From the NCBI GenBank assembly GCA_004558865.1, contig SFCY01000062.1:1-12670 (forward strand): a stretch of 12,670 nt of DNA, read 5' to 3'. Under the pieces are notes generated by a model that saw only the letters and a program-made list of their open reading frames with translations, was not told the DNA's origin and searched no databases. Position numbers and translations under genes: made by a program. Below, piece after piece: positions 1-6,725 of this stretch; position 1 is the stretch's first letter; every line of letters starts with the position of its first letter. The stretch comes from Bacteroidales bacterium (lineage in GTDB: Bacteria > Bacteroidota > Bacteroidia > Bacteroidales > Bacteroidaceae).

Positions 1-106
1 TAGCGATTTTCGTCATGGGCAGGCTTGCCACCAAAGGTGTGGGTCTGAAGCGATGGGGAGGCCGTCGAGCTTGCTCGTAAGGCCACCCCATCGCTTCAGG
101 CCCATA
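1..106. repeat. Dispersed ~105-bp hairpin element, left copy
   Basis: Almost identical to 12566-12670 in the same orientation; the two copies differ by one T in a T-run and three substitutions. Positions 38-63 pair with 81-106 as a 26-bp stem with one A-A mismatch (59/85) and two G-T wobbles (39/105 and 44/100). Inside it, 66-69 pairs with 74-77 around the loop CTTG, giving a G(CUUG)C tetraloop if transcribed. A smaller hairpin (GGCA/TGCC, about 18-29) lies in the 5' part. No protein or transposase is visible. The window starts inside or at the edge of the copy, so the true left boundary is unknown. It is probably a REP/MITE-like intergenic repeat or a structured RNA element. Confidence 0.85.
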
Positions 107-271
107 GCTCCGGTAGGAGCGAAAGCCTGGACATGACCATTTTCCTTCCCTCTTACATATAAACTTACCATGAATTCACGGAAAATATCTGCTGTGCCGG
201 AATTGGTGAAGATTAGTGGAAAAAAAAGGGGAGCCGCAAAAAAATGGCTATATTTTGGACACATCCTATCG
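107..271. other. AT-richer intergenic spacer before the priA promoter
   Basis: No coding region is supported here. An open frame on the minus strand crosses this stretch, but it runs through the hairpin repeat and the priA leader and resembles no family. The base composition is clearly more AT-rich than the flanking genes, with A-runs near 219-227 and 238-244, as expected for regulatory spacer DNA. I see nothing else definite. Confidence 0.5.
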
Positions 272-291
272 AACACCCCAATTGGGGAGTT
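272..291. promoter_or_regulatory. Palindrome overlapping the priA -33 box (possible operator)
   Basis: The perfect 12-bp palindrome CCCCAATTGGGG (276-287) is extended by AAC/GTT arms after an A-A mismatch, giving a 20-bp dyad. It overlaps the TTTG -33 element of the proposed priA promoter, where a repressor could block sigma binding. The symmetry is seen directly; operator function is inference. It is not a convincing terminator because the T-run (301-308) starts about ten bases after it. Confidence 0.4.
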
Positions 292-319
292 TGAGTTACG
301 TTTTTTTTGATTAACTTTG
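290..319 (+). promoter_or_regulatory. Bacteroidetes-type promoter for priA
   Basis: TTTG at 290-293 and TAACTTTG at 312-319 match the -33 TTTG and -7 TAnnTTTG boxes of the primary Bacteroidetes sigma factor, with an 18-nt spacer. Transcription would start around 325, leaving a leader of about 150 nt before the priA ATG. The box match is seen; activity is inferred. Confidence 0.55.
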
Positions 320-325
320 TGGGGC

Positions 326-477
326 GCAAACAAGAAGCTGGCCACAACGCCCTGACAAGCCGCCCCCCAATGGGCGTGGCCTGCGCACCTCCGCCCCATT
401 GCCCAGCGCGGAACGGGACTGCGCGCGCAGTGCATCAAGGAGCGCCTCGCCCCCCGCAAAAAAAACATGGAAACCGT
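326..477 (+). promoter_or_regulatory. GC-rich 5' leader of priA
   Basis: A roughly 150-nt leader lies between the predicted start site and the priA ATG. It contains an imperfect stem (368-376 CAATGGGCG with 392-401 CGCCCCATTG) and ends in an A-rich stretch just before the gene, where Bacteroidetes often initiate without a Shine-Dalgarno site. The priA frame stays open through it, with an in-frame ATG at 370, so a 36-residue N-terminal extension cannot be excluded. That extension (MGVACAPPPHCP...) does not look like PriA. No known riboswitch was recognised. Confidence 0.35.
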
Positions 478-2745
478 ATGCAATACGCTGATGTCATATT
501 ACCCTTAGCCGTTGACGGCGTGTTCACCTACCTCGTCCCCACGGAATTCCAACCGAAGGCCGTGGAGGGAAGCCGCGTGCTCGTGCCGCTGGGCCGCAGC
601 AAGCTCTACGTGGGCATTGTGCTTCGCCTCCACGACACGAAGCCGCAGTTCAAGTGCCGTGAGATAGAGCGGCTGCTCGACGACGGCCCCATGCTCCTGC
701 CCTACCAGCTGAGAATCTGGCAGTGGATATCCGACTACTACATGTCGTCGCTCGGCGACGTGATGGTGGCCGCCCTCCCCGCCGGACTCAAGCAGACCGA
801 CAAGTACAAGCCACGCACGGAACAATACGTGACGCTTGCCCCCAGCTTCCGCACCGAGCAACGGCTGCGCGTGCTTTATGGCCAGCTCCACCGCTCCACG
901 GCCCAGGACCATCTGCTCTCGGTCTTCCTCAGCCTCAGCCATTGGGACAGTCTGCAAGGAGCCTCCCCCATCGAGCCGATTCAGGAAACCACCCGTGAGG
1001 AACTGCTCAACGAGAGCCACTCCACGACGGCCGTGCTGAACCTGCTCGTAAAGCGGGGCGCGCTGGCCACCTACGAGAAGGAGGTGGGCCGACTCAATGT
1101 GGAAAGCGTGACCACCGACCCGCCCCACCCGCTCAACAGCATCCAGCAACAGGCCTACGACGACATCCGAGGGCAGTTCAAGGAGAAGAAAGTGGTGCTT
1201 CTCCACGGCGTGACGTCGAGCGGCAAGACCGAAATCTACATCCACCTCATAGAGGAAGCCATCAGCGGTGGCAAGCAGGTGCTTTACTTGCTGCCCGAAA
1301 TCGCACTCACCGTGCAGATGATGACGCGGCTGAAACGTGTCTTCGGCAACCGCCTCGGCATCTACCACAGCAAATACAGCGACGCCGAGCGCGTGGAGAT
1401 TTGGCAGAAACAGCTCTCCGACCAGCCCTACGACGTGATTCTCGGCGCTCGCTCGGCGGTGTTCCTGCCCTTCAAGAGGCTCGGACTGGTCATTGTCGAC
1501 GAGGAGCACGAGAGCAGCTACAAGCAGCAGGACCCCGCGCCCCGCTACCACGCCCGCTCTGTGGCCATCGTCATGGCGCAGGCGGTGGGGGCGAAGACGC
1601 TTCTCGGCACGGCCACGCCCAGCATCGAGACCTACCACAACGCGCTCACGGGCAAGTTTGGACTCGTCACCATCACCCGGCGCTTCAAGGGAGTGGAGCT
1701 GCCGCAGATAGAGATTGTCGACATCAAGGACCTGCGCCACCGCAAGATGATGCGCGGCCCTCTGTCGCCCCAGCTGACGGCCGCCGTGCGCGAGGCTGTG
1801 GCCGCGGGACAGCAGGCCATCCTCTTCCAGAACAGGCGCGGCTTCGCCCAGATGCTGGAGTGTCCCACGTGCGGCTGGACGCCAAGATGCTCCAACTGCG
1901 ACGTCACCCTCACCTACCATAAGACCACGGGCCAATTGGTGTGCCACTATTGCGGCTTCACGTGCAACGTGCCCTCGCAGTGTCCGGCGTGCGGCGAGCG
2001 CCACCTCTTCTCGCGCGGATTCGGCACGGAGAAGATAGAGGACATCATCCGCGAGGAGCTGCCCGAGGCGCGCGTGGCGCGCATGGACCTCGACTCCACG
2101 CGGTCGAAAAACGCCTACGAGCGCATCATCAACGACTTCTCGGCCGGGCGCACCAACGTGCTTGTCGGCACGCAGATGATCACCAAGGGACTGGACTTCG
2201 GACGGGTGAGCGTGGTGGGAATCCTCGATGCCGACACCATGCTCAACTATCCCGACTTCCGCGCCTACGAGCAGGCGTTCACGATGATGGCGCAGGTGAG
2301 CGGACGGGCTGGGAGGCGCGGCTCACAGGGACGCGTGCTGCTGCAAACGCGCAGCCCGGAGCTGCCCGTCATCCGCCAGGTGGTGGGCCACGACTACCGC
2401 GGCTTCTACAACGATGTCATACAGGAGCGCAAGGACTTCCACTATCCACCGTTCTACCATTTGGTGTATGTGTATCTGAAACACAAGAACAGCGACGTGG
2501 TGGAGCTGGCCGCCAACGAGTTGGGCAACCGTCTCCGACAGGGTTTCGGCCAGCGGGTGTTGGGACCCGACAAGCCCGCCGTGGCCCGTGTGAAGACGCT
2601 CGCCATAAGGAAGATAGTCATCAAGCTGGAGAATGGAGTCAACCTGCCACGCTGCAGGCAATACCTGAGGGAAGTCCACCACCTGCTGATGCAGGACAAA
2701 CGATACGCCTCCCTGCAAGTCTACTACGACGTGGACCCGCAATGA
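478..2745 (+). CDS. priA: Primosomal protein N' (replication restart helicase PriA)
   Basis: PriA is a superfamily 2 DNA helicase with 3'-5' polarity that recognises stalled forks and D-loops and starts primosome assembly for replication restart. The predicted product is 755 aa, close to the ~730 aa of E. coli PriA. The N-terminus (MQYADVILPLAVDGVFTYLVP) fits the 3'-DNA-binding domain. Walker A is GVTSSGKT at residues 244-251, and the DEEH box is at 341-344. A run of eight cysteines between about 462 and 505 (CPTC, CSNC, CHYC, CPAC) is the two-zinc insert typical of PriA. Motif VI is QVSGRAGR at 606-613. The frame is open further upstream to a TTG at 307, but the ATG at 478 begins exactly where PriA homology begins. 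The gene is monocistronic and converges on the glycosyltransferase gene. Confidence 0.97.
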   Translation: MQYADVILPLAVDGVFTYLVPTEFQPKAVEGSRVLVPLGRSKLYVGIVLRLHDTKPQFKCREIERLLDDGPMLLPYQLRIWQWISDYYMSSLGDVMVAALPAGLKQTDKYKPRTEQYVTLAPSFRTEQRLRVLYGQLHRSTAQDHLLSVFLSLSHWDSLQGASPIEPIQETTREELLNESHSTTAVLNLLVKRGALATYEKEVGRLNVESVTTDPPHPLNSIQQQAYDDIRGQFKEKKVVLLHGVTSSGKTEIYIHLIEEAISGGKQVLYLLPEIALTVQMMTRLKRVFGNRLGIYHSKYSDAERVEIWQKQLSDQPYDVILGARSAVFLPFKRLGLVIVDEEHESSYKQQDPAPRYHARSVAIVMAQAVGAKTLLGTATPSIETYHNALTGKFGLVTITRRFKGVELPQIEIVDIKDLRHRKMMRGPLSPQLTAAVREAVAAGQQAILFQNRRGFAQMLECPTCGWTPRCSNCDVTLTYHKTTGQLVCHYCGFTCNVPSQCPACGERHLFSRGFGTEKIEDIIREELPEARVARMDLDSTRSKNAYERIINDFSAGRTNVLVGTQMITKGLDFGRVSVVGILDADTMLNYPDFRAYEQAFTMMAQVSGRAGRRGSQGRVLLQTRSPELPVIRQVVGHDYRGFYNDVIQERKDFHYPPFYHLVYVYLKHKNSDVVELAANELGNRLRQGFGQRVLGPDKPAVARVKTLAIRKIVIKLENGVNLPRCRQYLREVHHLLMQDKRYASLQVYYDVDPQ

Positions 2746-2805
2746 GGGAAGCAAGAAAATAAACAGGAGAGCCGCTGCCGCCAAGAAGTTGGGGCGCGCA
2801 GTGCC

Positions 2806-2830
2806 AAAGCCTTGCCAAGCGCAAGGCCTT
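2806..2830. terminator. Stem-loop between convergent priA and glycosyltransferase genes
   Basis: AAAGCCTTGC (2806-2815) pairs with GCAAGGCCTT (2821-2830) around a 5-nt loop with one mismatch. It lies between two convergent stop codons and touches the stop of the minus-strand gene, so it could serve both directions. Neither side has a clear T-run, so intrinsic termination is uncertain. Confidence 0.35.
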
Positions 2831-4353
2831 CATCGTCTGTAGCCCACGATCTTGTCGCCCACCACGCGCACATCCTCCAACTGCAAGGATGCGGCGTCGC
2901 GGGCCTTGGCCATCACGATGGCGTGGTGGGGAAGGGCGGCGCGGCCGGCGGCATCGACAGAGATTGGCGGCTGGCCAAGATAGACATCCATGTTGCGCGC
3001 ATGCTTGAGGCCGACGGCCACGAAGGTTGTCGTGTGGTGCTGCCGTGAGGCGGCCGCAGCCTCCTCACACACTTGGCGGAAACCGATGTAGGGATTCAGC
3101 TTGGGCATGGAGAGTCCTGCGAGGAAAGTGGCCAACAGCAGGCCCACGGCCATGACGCATGCCGAGGTGTAGACGCGCTTGCGGCAAATCTGCCACAAGG
3201 CCAAGGCCGCGGCAAGCGTGGCGCTGGCGGCGACAGCCCAGAGCAGCGGCGAGTGGATTTCACGGATTATCGGCTCACGCGAATGGAACCACACGAACAT
3301 GGGCAAGGCCAGTATCAGCAAGGCATAGGGGATGGCCAACGACAGCGTCACCCAGCGGTCGTTGCCCTTGTCGTTGTCGAGAACGGTGGCCGACATCACC
3401 AAGGGGACAAAAGGCAGGAGATAGATGCTGAGCTTGGAGCTGAGGAGCGAAAGGATGCCGAAGGCCGCCAGGCATACGATGGCCATGACGCGGGCCTCAT
3501 AGCCCCGGGCGGTCTCCGATGTCCAGGCGCGCACGGCCGAGAGGATGGCCCACAGCGACCAGGGCAGCAGCAGCAGCCACACCATGTACAAATAGTAGTA
3601 GATGGGCTCGCGGTGGTGGGTGGAGTGGAGGATGCCGTCGAACGTCTGGTGCAGGAAGAGGGCTTTGAGGTAGTCGCCGCCGCCCTCAAGGTAGGCTCCG
3701 AGAAACCAGCCTCCCAGCAGGGCGAAGAACAAAAGCCACGACCTCCATCCCAAATACTTGAAGAAGTCGGTCTCACGCCCCTTGACGAAGAGAAAGAGCA
3801 GGATGATGGCCAACGGCACGATGAAGCCCACGGGACCCTTGGTGAACGTGCCAAGGAAGAGCAGCAGGGGCAGCCACCAACTGCCATGGGGGTGGCCACT
3901 CGCATAGAGCCGGTAGAACTCGCCCACCGACAGGATGATGAACATCGTGAGCAGCATGTCCATTCGGAGTGTGAGCATGGAGACGAGGAAGAGGGCCGCG
4001 GTGGGCAGCACCAGGCGGAAGACGAGCAGCCGATGGCCTTTCAGCCTCAGCCAACCTGCCATCGCCTCGGTGGTGACAAAGGCCGGCACCACCGACAGCA
4101 GACCCAGATAGAGTCCCTGGCACCAAAGGGGCAGCAGCCGGCCTATCATGACGAGCCATAGAAAGAACGGCGGCTTGTCGATGTAGGCTTCTCCATGGTC
4201 GGTAAAGGCAAAGAACTGATGGTTGCGGAGAGCCTCGTCGGCGATGCTGAGATAGCGCAGCTCGGTGGCCGGCGTGTAGTCGCGGAGCAATATGGCCGGC
4301 AGCAAGCAGATCAGGACTGCTGAATAGAATAAGATCGTTTTCCTCATCTTCAT
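2830..4353 (-). CDS. GT-C membrane glycosyltransferase (PMT_2 / ArnT-like)
   Basis: A predicted 507-aa polytopic membrane protein. An N-terminal hydrophobic segment (about 7-23) is followed by TPATELRYLSIADEAL (residues 27-42) and a YIDKPPFFLW stretch (57-66). These match the first periplasmic loop of PMT_2 family enzymes, where an acidic residue, here probably E31, acts in catalysis and KPP is conserved. Many further hydrophobic segments follow up to about residue 410, then a soluble C-terminal region. Family members transfer a sugar from a polyprenyl-phosphate donor to lipid A, protein or a glycan on the outer face of the inner membrane. Donor and acceptor cannot be read from the sequence, so no arn symbol is given. 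The frame is open to an ATG at 4416, but 4353 (or 4347) puts the start just before the first membrane segment. It is the last gene of the minus-strand block, 108 nt after the lipoprotein gene. Confidence 0.85.
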   Translation of the reverse strand: MKMRKTILFYSAVLICLLPAILLRDYTPATELRYLSIADEALRNHQFFAFTDHGEAYIDKPPFFLWLVMIGRLLPLWCQGLYLGLLSVVPAFVTTEAMAGWLRLKGHRLLVFRLVLPTAALFLVSMLTLRMDMLLTMFIILSVGEFYRLYASGHPHGSWWLPLLLFLGTFTKGPVGFIVPLAIILLFLFVKGRETDFFKYLGWRSWLLFFALLGGWFLGAYLEGGGDYLKALFLHQTFDGILHSTHHREPIYYYLYMVWLLLLPWSLWAILSAVRAWTSETARGYEARVMAIVCLAAFGILSLLSSKLSIYLLPFVPLVMSATVLDNDKGNDRWVTLSLAIPYALLILALPMFVWFHSREPIIREIHSPLLWAVAASATLAAALALWQICRKRVYTSACVMAVGLLLATFLAGLSMPKLNPYIGFRQVCEEAAAASRQHHTTTFVAVGLKHARNMDVYLGQPPISVDAAGRAALPHHAIVMAKARDAASLQLEDVRVVGDKIVGYRR

Positions 4354-4461
4354 TTCATAATCGAAGGCTAAGTTAACCAAAAATTCTGTATGCAAAAGGG
4401 AGTCCCGCCCCCGCAACGAGATTTTTTGTTTTTCTTAACAAGCCCAACCGTTGGCGACGCT

Positions 4462-5268
4462 TCATTTGCCCCCGGCCAGCTTCGTGGCGGTCTCCCGGGG
4501 AGTGAACCTCAGCTCGAAGACATCGCCCGAAGGATTGCCTTGGTAATGATACACCACGCCGCGGTTGAGCTTCGCCAACAGGCGCGCCTGCTTGCTCAGT
4601 TCGGGCGTGGTGGCCCATTTCTTGGCGATGGAGCCGCGCATGCTGGCAGTCTCGGCCTTGAGCATCGATAGGGGCAAGCCCATCTGCCGCTCGTCGACCG
4701 TGTAGGTGTAGACCAAGTCGGTGGCCGTGATTTCCTGGTGGGTGAAGAGCGTGTAGGCGTCAACCCTAATGGGAAGCTTCACATTCGACAGCTCGGTTTG
4801 CAGCGTGAGCAGCTCGAGTCGCATCTCGTCGCGGTTGGCATAGCGCTGCTGCAGGTTCTTCAGGCTGTCGTTGCGAAGCGTGAAGGCGAATATGGGCTTT
4901 GACAGGCCGTCGCGCACGTCGTATTTCACGTCCACTCCCCAAGCGAGCAGTTTGTCGAGGCTCTTCTGGTCCTGATTGAGCAACAGGCCAAGCTCGGCCA
5001 CCTTCACCAAATTATGCCTTTGGCCCGTGAGTTTCTCCAACGACTTCTTGGTGTCGGAGTCAGTGGCCTGGCAGTTGTAGACGATGGTGTCGTCGACAAG
5101 GGTCACGCCGACGCATCTGCCAAAGTCGTCGACAGGATAGGGACATTGCTTGTCGAGCAGCGTCACGAAGTTTTCCAACCGCTTCCGGTCGCTGTTGCAG
5201 CCCGTGAGCGACAACAGCAGAACCGCCGATAGAAACACGAGGAAGAACTGGAATCTAAGTTTCATCAT
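4462..5268 (-). CDS. Lipoprotein of unknown function with an internal duplication
   Basis: A predicted 268-aa lipoprotein: charged start, hydrophobic stretch (about 6-21), lipobox LTGC with the acylated Cys at 24. The rest appears to be two diverged copies of one unit. Residues about 31-139 (CPYPVDDFGR..., TIVYNCQATD, WGVDVKYDVRD...IFAFTL) align with about 150-264 (LPIRVDAYTL..., DLVYTYTVDE, RGVVYHYQGNPSGDVFELRF). Cysteines at 42, 52 and 66 are found only in the first copy. I do not recognise a named domain. ATG codons at 5268 and 5265 are both possible; an in-frame ATG further upstream (5304) would put too long a segment before the signal peptide. It follows the TM2 gene by 74 nt, so its product may work with that membrane protein; this is inference from position only. 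Confidence 0.8.
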   Translation of the reverse strand: MMKLRFQFFLVFLSAVLLLSLTGCNSDRKRLENFVTLLDKQCPYPVDDFGRCVGVTLVDDTIVYNCQATDSDTKKSLEKLTGQRHNLVKVAELGLLLNQDQKSLDKLLAWGVDVKYDVRDGLSKPIFAFTLRNDSLKNLQQRYANRDEMRLELLTLQTELSNVKLPIRVDAYTLFTHQEITATDLVYTYTVDERQMGLPLSMLKAETASMRGSIAKKWATTPELSKQARLLAKLNRGVVYHYQGNPSGDVFELRFTPRETATKLAGGK

Positions 5269-5310
5269 ACGTAGTGTTTGCAGATAACAATTCATCTTTG
5301 GCAAGTTGAT

Positions 5311-5330
5311 GGAGACGGAGGCTCCGCTCC
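5311..5330. other. Small stem-loop after the TM2 gene
   Basis: GGAG(A)CGGA pairs with TCCGCTCC around a GGC loop, an 8-bp stem with one bulged A, in the 74-nt gap between the TM2 stop and the lipoprotein start. There is no T-run, so it looks more like an RNA processing or stability structure than a terminator. Confidence 0.3.
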
Positions 5331-5342
5331 ACCCGCCAGCCT

Positions 5343-5738
5343 CTAAAAAGTCTCCTCATAGTCGCCGTCCGGCTGGTCGCCCGCGCCCCGCTGGCAGTTG
5401 TTGAGGAAGTTGCAGAGCAGATTCCAGTTGTAGCGTTTTGTGATGTCCATGATCAGGAAGATGTCAATCAGCCACCAGATGCCCAGTCCACCACAGGTCA
5501 ACAGTTTGACCACGCCCAGTCCGATGTCGCCCACGAAGAAGCGGTCGGCTCCCACCCCTCCCAAGAGGATGGAGAGCACAAGGGCCACCGTAGGGTCCTT
5601 GAACTGCATCGACGCGGTTGTGAGGTCGTGTTCGTCGGCTTGGGTGTCGGCGAGCATCTGGCGTAGTGTGAAGAGGTTGGCGGCTGGAATATGGTCGCCC
5701 AAGATGATCGCCATCTTATTGATAGTCTCTGAGTCCAT
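5343..5738 (-). CDS. TM2-domain membrane protein
   Basis: A predicted 131-aa protein. The N-terminal ~45 residues are soluble. From K47 the sequence carries the TM2 (PF05154) pattern: a first membrane segment (about 49-63, VALVLSILLGGVG), the short loop ADRFFVGDIGLGVVKLLT, and a second segment (about 83-96, GIWWLIDIFLIMD) with the GGxGIWWLID signature. A Cys-containing, partly acidic tail follows. TM2 proteins are small two-pass inner-membrane proteins without an assigned biochemical role in bacteria. The ATG at 5738 opens the frame and gives a complete product. It lies 125 nt after the DUF2752 gene, with a repeat element in the gap. Confidence 0.9.
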   Translation of the reverse strand: MDSETINKMAIILGDHIPAANLFTLRQMLADTQADEHDLTTASMQFKDPTVALVLSILLGGVGADRFFVGDIGLGVVKLLTCGGLGIWWLIDIFLIMDITKRYNWNLLCNFLNNCQRGAGDQPDGDYEETF

Positions 5739-5767
5739 AAAGCTTCAATATTACTAATCCGTTATGT

Positions 5768-5849
5768 AGGAGGTGCGGCGTCCCCGCCGCACATTCCCGC
5801 GCGTTGTCGCCCCGGCGCATTCCTGCGCGGCGGGGACATCGTGCCTCCT
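5768..5849. repeat. Nested inverted/direct repeat between the DUF2752 and TM2 genes
   Basis: The outer arms are an imperfect inverted repeat: AGGAGGTGCGGCGTCCCCGC at the left and the reverse complement of AGGAGGCACGATGTCCCCGC at the right. Inside are two direct-repeat copies, GCACATTCCCGCGCG (about 5789-5803) and GCGCATTCCTGCGCG (about 5815-5829), separated by about a dozen bases. The whole 82-bp unit is very GC-rich and sits 14 bases past the DUF2752 stop. The architecture resembles a BIME/REP-type intergenic element; it could also act as a stable 3' hairpin on the upstream mRNA. Confidence 0.7.
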
Positions 5850-5863
5850 GCTGCTATAAGCAT

Positions 5864-6244
5864 TTATATGTGCAGGATGTTCCTCACCACCAGCCATACA
5901 GAGAAGCTGACGATGTAGAACCCCACCACGCAGCGATGCTCCAGCCATCGAAGGGCCACGGTCTTCGTTTGTCCTTCGGGCAGGAGATGACCCATGATGA
6001 GCAGCAGCAGGTAAGGGACGGCAAAGACGAGGAATAGGTTGTAGCCCACGGCCTCCCCCACCCGTCCGGCAAGGAGGGCGTGGAGGGCGCGCTGGCTGCC
6101 ACAGCCGGGACACTGGAGTCCGGTGAGCAGTTTGAAGGGACAGTGGAAAGGCCAGTGGCTTCCCAAGGGGTCGAAGAGGGCCAACGCCACACAGGCCACA
6201 ATGGCCAACGCCAGCCCCACTGCCACCTTTCTGCCCTTTGTCAT
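5864..6244 (-). CDS. DUF2752 membrane protein
   Basis: A predicted 126-aa protein with about three membrane segments (6-24, 66-88, 105-122). Between the first two lies FKLLTGLQCPGCGSQRALHA (residues 37-56), the diagnostic DUF2752 signature, with a CPGCG pair (C45, C48) suggestive of metal binding or redox chemistry. The family has no established function. The start at 6244 follows a purine-rich AGGCGGAGA, and the gene begins 18 nt after the CD225 stop, so the two are very likely co-transcribed. Confidence 0.9.
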   Translation of the reverse strand: MTKGRKVAVGLALAIVACVALALFDPLGSHWPFHCPFKLLTGLQCPGCGSQRALHALLAGRVGEAVGYNLFLVFAVPYLLLLIMGHLLPEGQTKTVALRWLEHRCVVGFYIVSFSVWLVVRNILHI

Positions 6245-6262
6245 TCTCCGCCTCGCCTTCTA

Positions 6263-6592
6263 TTACAGATTGCCAAAGGCCTGCGTCAAGGCCGCCGTGC
6301 CCCAGATCACCCAATAGAGGCCATTGACCACCAGACCCGTGCAAGCAGCGGCGATGGTCCAGTTCTTGGCCTTGTTGGAGGCGTCGCAGGCCAGCTCGTA
6401 TTGTCCGCCCGCATAGAGGGCGTTCACCTTAGACGAATAGACAATGGCCACAATGCCGAAGGGCAAGCAGCAGCAGATAGTGGAAAGGATGGCCCAGACC
6501 AGATAGTTGTCGGGCTTTGGCATCATGTTCTGATTGTAGTCCACGTTATATAGAAATTTGGTTCCATCAGCGACCTCTCCCTTGTCGCGCAT
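6263..6592 (-). CDS. CD225/dispanin family membrane protein
   Basis: A predicted 109-aa protein of the CD225 family (PF04505), the domain of eukaryotic IFITM proteins. A polar N-terminus is followed by KPDNYLVWAILSTICCCLPF and GIVAIVYSSKVNALYAGGQY (about 26-65), including a CCC cluster at 40-42 where IFITMs carry acylated cysteines. After that come the conserved A..AS..AKNW segment and a second membrane span (about 78-101). The bacterial role is unknown; effects on membrane curvature or fusion are described for animal homologues only. The start at 6592 has AGGGGAG about ten bases upstream; the M-M pair at residues 23-24 is an alternative. It lies 133 nt after waaA, and I found no convincing TAnnTTTG box in that gap, so whether it has its own promoter is open. 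Confidence 0.9.
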   Translation of the reverse strand: MRDKGEVADGTKFLYNVDYNQNMMPKPDNYLVWAILSTICCCLPFGIVAIVYSSKVNALYAGGQYELACDASNKAKNWTIAAACTGLVVNGLYWVIWGTAALTQAFGNL

Positions 6593-6725
6593 TGTTCGTT
6601 CTCCCCTTAGGCTGGGAGAGGCTCCTTGCAGGCAAGAAGCAGCCCGGGATTGTTTTTTTATTCTCTAAATTCTCTAGACCCTCTTGGCTTCTTAGGGATT
6701 CTAAGCGTTATTATATTCCCCAATC

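Noticed and set aside
307..477. Extended PriA start at TTG 307 or ATG 370
   Set aside because: The extra residues are Pro/Arg/Gly-rich and unlike PriA, and the region carries the promoter and a GC-rich leader. The family's N-terminus begins at 478.
13..483. 156-codon minus-strand frame through the left hairpin
   Set aside because: It spans the dispersed repeat, the promoter and the leader of priA, and has no family resemblance.
505..2004. Long minus-strand open frame of 499 codons
   Set aside because: It lies entirely antisense to priA, is rich in Val/Leu/His/Arg as expected for a shadow of GC-rich coding sequence, and shows no domain.
6593..6725. Terminator or promoter between waaA and the CD225 gene
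   Set aside because: Only weak stems (CTTAG/CTAAG) and a short direct repeat (TAGAGAAT twice on the minus strand) are present, with no T-run after the stem and no TAnnTTTG box, so neither is called.
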